Assembly (NCBI GenBank): GCA_030407085.1 | Contig: CM059583.1 | Location: 83,306,501 to 83,370,500 of the forward strand | Length of the DNA stretch: 64,000 nucleotides | Reading direction: 5' to 3' | From: Trichopria drosophilae | Taxonomy: Eukaryota; Arthropoda; Insecta; Hymenoptera; Diapriidae | Shown here: positions 56,530-64,000 of the stretch, one piece after another | Numbering within the stretch: position 1 is the first letter of the stretch | Layout of the letters: the number at the start of each line of letters is the position of its first letter | Notes under the pieces: model-generated | What the model was told of the DNA's origin: nothing | Database searches by the model: none | The model's input: only the letters and a program-made list of their open reading frames with translations | Made by a program: the position numbers and the translations under genes

Positions 56530-58275
56530 CCAAAACACGCATACTCTGTACCCGTAATATCGTCAAAGTAAGCCGCGTAAAAAATATCATGGAAATCAAC
56601 ATTCAGTTTCTAACAGTTCAAATGATGAAAGTGAAAGAGCCAGTACAAAAAAACTGATTACATCGAGCACTGAAAATGAGACTGTGAATCCTCGGGTTTG
56701 TTCTCGAACTATTGACTTATCTGTGTTTGGATCACGGTCAGACATTATAGTTTGTAGAAATTACAAGTAAGATGTCACTTTTGAAAAGACCGGAATCCGG
56801 GGGCTAAGAAAGCCGTGGAAGAAGAAAAACGTAAATCGACCCCATTGAATTTCAATGTGTTAGTAGACGTTTCTTTGAAATAGCGGAGATTTAAATAACT
56901 GTATGACGTAATGATTCTAATAGCATATTACACGGGAAAAGTCATCTATCTCGTTATTAAAAGTAGTTAATGCCATTCATGTGCTCGTTGGAAAAATAAA
57001 TCAACGAATTATGAAAAATATTTAACATGGATAGCCGAACACGACGAAGAAATCTGTACAAAAAATCATGACCTCTTAGCAGGAGCTATGGAAGTCGTGT
57101 CTCCAAAAGCGATGTTTTTGAAATCAGATGATCTTCACACCTAGTATAGTTATTTAAGGTGTCTTGCCTCCCGTTCGGGTTAAACCCCCCCCCCCCCATG
57201 GGGGATGGGGCCAAATTTTAGTGATGCGCCAGCACCGCCGGTTGTGCACACTTAAAAAAGTGATACAACAAGTCAGCTACCACATTTATTAGCAACAAGC
57301 TGCCTGCCGTGATGCTTCTGTTGGTTCAGAGAACCTTTCTAACGTCGCCACGGCCCGCTAGAGGCCAACCCTTTCTGCGGTTACTGCCTGCACGGACACG
57401 GCACGCCGTAGCGCTCCCCCGTGTGGAACCCGCCGGCAGGGGCTTGACACCGCACCCTAGCTCCCCAGTACGGTGGGTCTCTCGAGTCGTTTCACGATCA
57501 GGCATTCGTCGGCACAGACCAGCCGAACGATCGGGTCCGTGAGGTCGTCAATTCTCAAAACTTGCTAAGAGAAGCGGATCTTTCAAAAGCATTGCTCCTC
57601 TTCGAGCTCGGGCACTTCGACCCCTCACTCTTCCACAATAAAATTGTGGACGGAGATAACCCGCTCCGCTCTCTTCCACAAGTCCCCTGCGGGGAGATGA
57701 TCTTCACAGTGTGAAATACGTCAATTATATCGGCTATGGCAATTCCAAAACATTTACGGCTCTTCAAAAAATAAGTCCTTACGGTGATGGTCAACCAGTT
57801 ATCAAGAGCGAGTGTGGGCCACGTTCAGAAAATATTTCACACTCCACTTCGAGCCGTCAAAAAAGCTACAAAACTCGGCGGAAAAGGTAAATAGACGGAA
57901 AATTTAATTTAAAAAAAACTCAGTACCTACTACAGCTGAGCCATTTCGAGGAATATAAACAGCGATGAAGACATGAGGAAGTCTATCATGGCCACATTTT
58001 ACCACATGATTTCGACCGACGAAAAGCTGCGTCATGAGAACTGTCCAACAGGCTAGTGGCAGCAGGCTACAGCTCTTGGAATTGCGCCTGAACCTCATCC
58101 TCAACTATTACACCGCGATGTGCAGAAGGAATGACTTCTTATTTACGAAGATTTTTCACGAAATTACTTGATGGAGCGGTGCTTGGGAGGTCACACTCAA
58201 AATGCAAATGAAAGTTTTAATTCGACAATTTGGCGCCTCTCTCCTAAATATCTTAATTATAGCTTTTGATAGAAC
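56530..58275 (+). pseudogene. Mutator-like transposase-domain pseudogene (PF20700 type)
   Basis: Family order is kept across several frame breaks. It shows RKKYHGNQHSVSNSSNDESE, CSRTIDLSVFGSRS, AYYTGKVIYLVIKSS, CHSCARWKNKSTNYEKYL, IAEHDEEICTKNHDLLAGAM and EVVSPKAMFLKSDDLHT. Then comes a 555-bp insert, then VKYVNYIGYGNSKTFTAL, GQPVIKSEC, VGHVQKIFHTPLRAVKKATK, DEDMRKSIMATFYHMISTDE, and MERCLGGHTQNANESFNSTI to about 58270. The usual GDGDSK motif reads GYGNSK, so putative acidic residues are lost. Stops and frameshifts are frequent. It is longer and better preserved than the 35734 fragment. Confidence 0.85.
57140..57694. mobile_element. 555-bp GC-rich insertion with 14-bp TSD
   Basis: AGATGATCTTCACA is duplicated exactly at 57126-57139 and 57695-57708, interrupting the Mutator-like reading frame. 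The insert is GC-rich, has a C14 run at 57187-57200, and lacks a coding domain I can name. A 14-bp duplication suggests target-primed retroposition (a truncated non-LTR element or a SINE). No poly-A tail is evident on either strand. Confidence 0.8.
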
Positions 58276-59940
58276 GTTCATTCGAGATGTATGATAAATA
58301 GTTGTAATTTAAAACAGTCATTTAATGCAAAATAAGTAACGAAAATGTTCCAATATATAATGTAGTTTATGAATCTTATAATTAGTTCTCAAATATGTGT
58401 TGTTACAATACATTTATTGCGAAATCGAAACAAACTACTTTAAAAATTGACAGCAACAAAAAGAAACAAAGAGTATTACAGTGTTTTAAATAAATCCTTT
58501 AATGATTTGAATTCGATGCTGCTCCGCAAAGCGATACCAGGACTCAATGCAGCGTCGGCGACCTTACGCTGTGGCGCGGGTAGCGAGACCGATTGAGTGA
58601 CTACGCTCAATCATTAGAAATTCCATAACTCAAAAACAAAAAATAAGCCCTCTTGAAACTTAATATACTTATTGACAAAAATCTCAGCTTTCATTTTAGA
58701 TATTTTTCAGACCAACAAAAGTGACCCTTCATGGTAAAAAAGTGAATTTTATTTTTAATTTACAAAAATAAGAGTTTAATTTTATTTTTAGAAAAAAATA
58801 AATATAATGAGGTGAAAGGGCATAAAAAAACGAAGAAAAAAGTCTGATGTAACTTTTTGTTTTCAGCGACGCATAAAAACATACACGCGGTTACATACAC
58901 GACTTATCGGTAGAGCCCCAAAATTTTACCCCTCTCTATCTCAGCGAATTACGAATGGAATTAAATAAATCTTGGACCATGCACTACTATATGATAGAGC
59001 AACAATTGAACAAATTTGCAGCTCGATTGGGCTACACAGATTTTTTTCGTTTGGACCACTCGAGGAATTTTGCCCCATAAGTGAAAAAAGAAATCGATGG
59101 CTATTTTTTCAGACTTTCGAAATTTCTTCAATTTTCGATTATTTTATCCAATTTGAGGTTCATTTAGAAGATACATGACGCCATTGTGCAAGAAGCAGTC
59201 ATGAAAAAATTTGAATGTATATTTTAAAACATGTACATTACGCTTTAATAGTTGGAATAATTAAAATTAAAAAGATTCGCAAAAAAATCGCAAACACAGA
59301 TGAAAATTTGGGCTTCTAAACCTATTTACCTCCCTTAAATTTGATATTTTTTCCACCGCCTATTGGGCTTCTATTAGTTATATGCTATTTCGCATTAATA
59401 ACATCTGTAGATAATTCATAATTTTTATCTAATCAAAAAATGCCTCAGGAATTTTTGTTCTAGTTATTCCTCTTCTAGCTGTTATTATCGTTTCACTATT
59501 AACTTTGCGGACACCCTGTATATATGGAGCATTTCATACGAGATTTGAGAGCAAGTCACAGATTTTTTTCTACTTTTTTCGGGAAATAACTTTTTGAAAT
59601 TTTTAACGCGCGAACGCTCTTTACGTATCGATTTCAGGTAGATTTTTATATTAACTGAAATTAATCACTAAAAATGTTAAACCTGCAATCATATTTTCAA
59701 CTACTTGAGTATATTACTTAGGAATAAAAAAATTACATTACTCAAGATTTGTATAGATGCAGATAGAAGTTACAAGTTCATGTTTTGATACAGATTCAGT
59801 ATTTTTCAATCTGTGTCAATTTTTAATAATTTCTTGTTTTGTTTTTAAATCTGACACAGATTCCAGGAAGGTTCCAATGAAATACCCTTCAACAAAGTAC
59901 GTAGTACGATACGTAAATGTAGGGTGAGGACGCAGATCAG
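58276..59940. other. AT-rich stretch without supported genes
   Basis: A short GC-richer patch at 58540-58610 may be repeat-derived. Small frames (for example 58972-59178) show no recognisable motif. Confidence 0.4.
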
Positions 59941-59945
59941 ACCCA

Positions 59946-60469
59946 GTGGTAAGTGCCGCTCGTTCGATTCGTTTTTCGATTTTGTCGACTGACAAATTTA
60001 GACTGGACGTCACAGAACATCCAATAAATTATAATTTTAAGTTCGATCTGCTTCAAACAGCGGATAGGAGCAGGGTCATCGTAATGGACGATCCGCAAAT
60101 TGTGGTATCTGTTGACAGATTCGAATGGAGGTTTCTGGATGACAGATTCAAAATAATGCCAAAAATAAGGGGAATACTCCAAGTTTTCGTCATCATGAGC
60201 ATGCTTCGTGACAAGGTATGCTTTTTCTATATTTCAATATTTAATCACCGTGAAGACGATATCATTCACGATAGTTAAATAATTACTATTTGCAGGCTCT
60301 TCGTTTCGATTTCGCCATGATGGAAAAAAAATACGAAAACTTATATTTAACGCTGATGGGCCATCTGAGAAATAAAATGTCCTGGAATCCCCAACACAAT
60401 ATGTTGCATTATGAAAAAGCAGCCAGGAATGCACGACGAGCAGCGTTCCCAGTATCTGCAGTACATTGA
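59946..60469 (+). CDS. Candidate two-exon gene, family unknown
   Basis: The first visible exon ends at 60215 with donor GTATGC. An 80-nt intron (60216-60295) ends TTTGCAG, and the last exon runs 60296-60469 to TGA. Both junctions are phase 0. The protein reads VTEHPINYNFKFDLLQ, DRSRVIVMDDPQIVVSVDRF, EWRFLDDRFKIMPKI, VFVIMSMLRDK, then ALRFDFAMMEKKYENLYLTL, MGHLRNKMSWNPQHN and RNARRAAFPVSAVH. There is no ATG before the exon. An acceptor at about 59999 (ACAAATTTAG) or an upstream exon would be needed, so the gene is 5'-incomplete here. I recognise no domain. No stop or frameshift interrupts it, unlike nearly all neighbours. Confidence 0.45.
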
Positions 60470-60949
60470 TGCTGGTTCCATTTTTGCCAAGTAAACAGAA
60501 CATTTTAGGAATTTAGAAAACGTAAATGGAAATAAAAGACTTATATTTAAATGGAAGTTTGAATGTTTACAGAAATTAGTTTGGATGCAGAAGATTTTTA
60601 CTTATTTTGGGACCGGCCCAATATTTTAAAAGGATACATTTTAAGTGTACAAGACTATTTAATCGCATTCAGACCAGTACAATGTTTTAAAGAAATTTCG
60701 TTAGACGATTAAAATTTTGTTCATATTTTGGGACCCGTTCAATATTTTAACGCAGGGACCGCTACGTACACGTTCGTCGTTTACTAAGAATAAACCGTTT
60801 TTGTGTTGGACACGAACACGTTTCAAAACTTCTAACGTGATCTTGTTGGACACGAAAAAGAAATCAGTCACTGATAACGTGCCGTGCTGAGAAAAGACAC
60901 CATACAATACGATACGCCCCAAAGTTTCATCATATTAGCCAGAGTACGT
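60470..60949. other. Unassigned stretch
   Basis: Contains loosely repeated phrases (GGGACCGGCCCAATATTTTAA near 60610, GGGACCCGTTCAATATTTTA near 60730). No gene. Confidence 0.35.
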
Positions 60950-61510
60950 ACCCCGGGTATTTAGGGTGGACGATAACGAGGTCTAAGAGCCACGGCCCGT
61001 AGGTTTCTATTATATCAGCTAAAATATGCGCACTAGATGGTAAGGGTTGCCGATTACGGAGTCCATGAGTAGAGTCCAGTAGTTTTTTCACATATCAGCT
61101 AAAATAGATGCACTAGGTGGTTGGGGTCGCCGATGACGGATTCTGGTAGTGATCTCCGTTGTTTTTGATCATATGACCTAATGTACTTAATTTAAATTAT
61201 TTAAAAATGAACATTTTATTCGTTTAAAATAATGATTTTCACAAATATATTTTTAACGTTTACATAATATATACTAAATATTTACTTAATCAGTTAAAAT
61301 ACGTGCACTAGATGGTAGGGGTCGCCGATTAAGGAGTCTAGGAGTCGCGCCCCGTAGTTTTTTACCCTATAAACTCAATTACGTGTCCTAGGTAGTCGGG
61401 GTCGCCGATGACGGGTCTGGTAGCCGCTCTCCATAGTTTCTCATCTTATGAGCTCACATACGTGCACTAGGTTGAAGGGGTCGCCCGTTACGGGGTCCAG
61501 GGGTCGTTCT
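60950..61510. repeat. Tandem repeat, about 81-bp period, 6 copies
   Basis: Units contain AAAATACGTGCACTAGGTGG then GGGGTCGCCGATTACGG and CCCCGTAGTTTTTT. The TCGCCGAT landmark recurs at about 60966, 61047, 61128, 61322, 61403 and 61482. About 113 bp of AT-rich sequence separates the third and fourth copies. Confidence 0.85.
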
Positions 61511-61890
61511 TTCAATATAGAGGGTTATTTCCATTCATATTTTTGTCCTTTTTACGTTTATTATTATTTATTATTATTTTTAGTACTTTTTACGTTTATT
61601 ATTTATTTGTTCAGGTTTATTCTTATCTGTTAGTACTGCAATTTTTTCATTTCATGTTCTTAAAACTATTGTTTTTAAAGTTACTAATTCACGAAGCGGA
61701 TTTCTTATATTGATAAAAATTTGGTTAAAAATATTTATTTTCTACTCAGAATTGAACACACATTTTACGTTTCCCATTGACAATATTACACGTATGTTTG
61801 CCAAAGTCAATATATTGTAAATTGCGTCGGAAAAAGCGATATGGTGAAAATTCCTATTTTATCGGCAGACGACTTTAGAACCGTCTTAAG

Positions 61891-62000
61891 GTGGGTTTAA
61901 AGTCACAAACCGATAAGGTAGTAATCTACACTAAAAATCTAAATTAATAATGACTACATCGATTTTTGAAAATTCGGTTTCCATACTAGTGATTCTAATT
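61891..62000. mobile_element. Partial TTAA MITE relative
   Basis: TTAAGGTGGG, AAGGTAGTAATCTAC, AATCTAAATTA and ATCGATTTTTGAAAA match one arm of the MITE at 29151-29511. The other arm was not found. Confidence 0.6.
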
Positions 62001-62314
62001 AATATAGAAGAGTTTCTAAAAAATATCATTGAAATTTTTAGGTCAGCCTGTAAACAGCATTTGCAGTAACTCCCCTTGTACCGAAATCGAGATCGTGCTG
62101 TAACGCTATCCTTTTTATTAATAAAGGCGTATAATAATAATAATGAAATTAATTAAAAATTTACCGAGCATTTTCGGAAATACATTATTTAGACTTATTT
62201 CCGAAAATTCTTAGTTAATTTCTTTTGCATTTTTTAGAAACTTTTCTACAGTAATTAGAATCACTTGTGCGGAAATCAACATTTGAATAACCCATAGTCA
62301 TTTTTAATTTACAT

Positions 62315-63060
62315 TCAACAAACAAACTGAGGACTATGCCGCCGATAGGTTGGGCTAGGCAAGAGACGGGAAATCGTCACTTCGTTTCTGCCGGGTGGGG
62401 TTCCAACTAAGAAGAGATAGCCCCTAAGTCGGAATGTGTTAGAAAACCGTGCCGGAAACCGGAATACTGCTGCTTGGGTGTTTTGGCTCCGGGGGTCATG
62501 AAGGTGACACACAACGGCCCTTGGGGCACCCCTCGTATTAAGTCACCTCACCTCGGCATGCGGAGCTCTGTCTTTGGAAGACTGCTTCCCTAGCTTCTCG
62601 TGGTACCAAAATGGATACCTTACTCAAAAGCAAACCAAAACCAGACGGCTTGGCGGCTATGCAGGGCGAAACGGACGCTTCGGTGACCGAGACGCTTCTA
62701 GGCCGCCAAACGGAACAAAGAACCGGTGTTGATCTCCCAGCAGCCGCGTTCACGTAAGAGGGTGTGACGGCCCAGGAATCGACGCCGATTAAACAAAAGA
62801 GGAAAAGGCTTTGAGTACTCCGTAAAAACACAAGATCGGACTGGTTGAATCACCAGCCTGCAGGTATTGTGGTGAGGCGGAATAAACTGATATCCACATA
62901 ATCTGCCATCTAACTGCACAAATGAGGGCGAGGTAGAGCAAAAACCCCGAGTTAACAGTGGACGGGGTCGCCAACATGGATGCCGCTCTCTGGGCGGCGA
63001 CGCGAGGAGCCACGTAGAGCCGACCCTGACTCTGCTTCTAACTCTAATAGGATGAGTGCA
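62315..63060 (+). pseudogene. 5' end and ORF1 start of a non-LTR retrotransposon
   Basis: A GC-rich leader (GTTCCAACTAAGAAGAGA, CACCTCACCTCGGCATGCGG) precedes ATG 62611 with MDTLLKSKPKPDGLAAMQGE and TDASVTETLLGRQTEQRTG. A TAG follows near 62757, then further broken coding (ESTPIKQKRKRL, NEGEVEQKPRVNS). A Ser/Thr/Lys-rich ORF1 opening after such a leader is typical of insect non-LTR elements. The clade is not determined. Confidence 0.45.
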
Positions 63061-63078
63061 AAGAGATCACCCAAGCAC

Positions 63079-63410
63079 TCAGGTCCGTTTCTGTATGGAA
63101 GGGGACCAACTCTTTTCGCTCATATTAATAATAACCCTATCATAACTCTTGCGGTTGCCGAGGTGTTGTGTCAGTACAACACCAAGACCCGCATCACTGG
63201 CATCCGTCTCCAGAATATACTCCTTCGAGAAATCAGGTCGGTGAAGAATAGGCACAGTACTCAATAAATATTTGAGTCTTTGAACGATTTTTGCTGCATT
63301 TCTCCCCTAATATAGGTCTGGTCCTTCCGTGTTAATTGAGTGAGTGGTTCTGCTATAATGGCAAAGTCACGCATAAACTTTCGGTATCACGACGATCAAT
63401 CTTCTTAGGC
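63079..63410 (-). pseudogene. Ty3/gypsy RT-RNase H fragment
   Basis: The minus-strand reading gives FMRDFAIIAEPLTQLTRKDQ, then PILHRPDFSKEYILETDASD and AGLGVVLTQ. This is the RT connection followed by the first strand of RNase H, whose ETDASD carries the first catalytic Asp. One frame break separates the parts. It is not the same sequence as the element at 21.7-25.4 kb. Confidence 0.8.
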
Positions 63411-64000
63411 GTTTTGAATTCTTTGGTACCGTATTTTTATCGCCTCCACAACATTTACGGGAGTCCTCGCAAAATTGTTTCCAACCACGGCGACTCCCGT
63501 TAGCAATGATACATCAAATCGACTAGTGTTTTTGTTCATATAGGTTGAACAACTTCCTCCTTCCTTAGAGACACCCTGGCGAGGTGACTTCTCAACCAGG
63601 TCCCCCGAATGCGGTCTGCTCTGGTGTGGTAACCTATGCATCTCCTCTACCATTTGTCTCGCATCCGGAGATGAAAGTTAGTTGATACGCCCTGTCTGAC
63701 CACCCACTTTTTAACTGTTAGATGACTAGATGGTTTACCCGATGTTCTAATTCATTTAAATCCAGGTCCTTCTCGATTTGAACTATCCTCTTGAATGGAG
63801 TCCTGATTTCAATTACTCATTTCTTCTCTATTTGACGGGTCACGTGTTATATTGTCTTTTCTATTATTTACTGATGACGATTCTTGTTCTTGATATACTT
63901 GTAGTGGAACAACGAAAGTTAAATTTCATTATAGCTACTAATTACGCATCCTTAATTCAAGAAGGCACTGATTAGTTGACGAGGTTCCGATCGATAAAAC
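63411..64000. other. Unassigned right edge
   Basis: Probably the upstream continuation of the gypsy fragment on the minus strand (weak coding traces to about 63650), then unidentified sequence. Confidence 0.3.

Overview
This is AT-rich eukaryotic DNA, almost certainly from an insect. The evidence is the transposon families present: MULE, hAT-like, Tc1/mariner, BEL/Pao, Ty3/gypsy, an R1-clade element next to CA repeats, an R4/Dong-like element next to TAA repeats, a Penelope-like fragment and tRNA-derived SINEs. Short spliced ORFs and long CA/GT/AT microsatellites fit as well. A hymenopteran is my guess, but the sequence does not prove the order. No bacterial-style operons, rRNA genes or intact tRNA genes were seen. 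Most coding sequence is decayed mobile DNA, layered by nested insertion.

Layout. 0-8.1 kb: a spliced dispersed repeat is cut by a large palindrome of two inverted MULE copies with 15-bp-period minisatellites at their ends. The palindrome centre holds a spliced arthropod multicopy pseudogene and a 120-bp tandem array. A broken Tc1/mariner copy follows. 8.1-19.2 kb: three R1-clade retrotransposon copies lie head to tail, each with a CA tract at its 5' junction. The first copy is split by a 4,757-bp DNA transposon (8815-13571) that has 430-bp terminal inverted repeats, a perfect 8-bp target duplication and a nearly intact 658-codon gene. 20.4-26.8 kb: BEL/Pao remnant, decayed Ty3/gypsy element, proline-rich debris and a 35-bp minisatellite. 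27.4-33.5 kb: second copy of the spliced repeat, a TTAA-flanked MITE, RT and mariner fragments, and a split inverted repeat carrying a nested TIR element. 33.5-46.8 kb: a possible four-exon minus-strand gene whose introns hold a SINE, a Mutator-like fragment, a Penelope-like fragment, a partly duplicated mariner, a TIR element and a CR1/L2-like retrotransposon. 47-52 kb: GT tract, foldback, two orphan exon-like segments and another inverted-repeat element. 52.5-58.3 kb: R4/Dong-like element, SINE, and a Mutator-like pseudogene interrupted by an insert with a 14-bp target duplication. 59.9-60.5 kb: a two-exon candidate gene of unknown family. The rest is tandem repeats and more retrotransposon debris.

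The most notable object is the 8.8-13.6 kb transposon. It links a protein family usually left uncharacterised in arthropod genomes to a defined mobile element with hAT-type 8-bp target duplications, and a related uninterrupted copy of its insertion site lies nearby. Family assignments rest on motif recognition alone, because no database search was possible.
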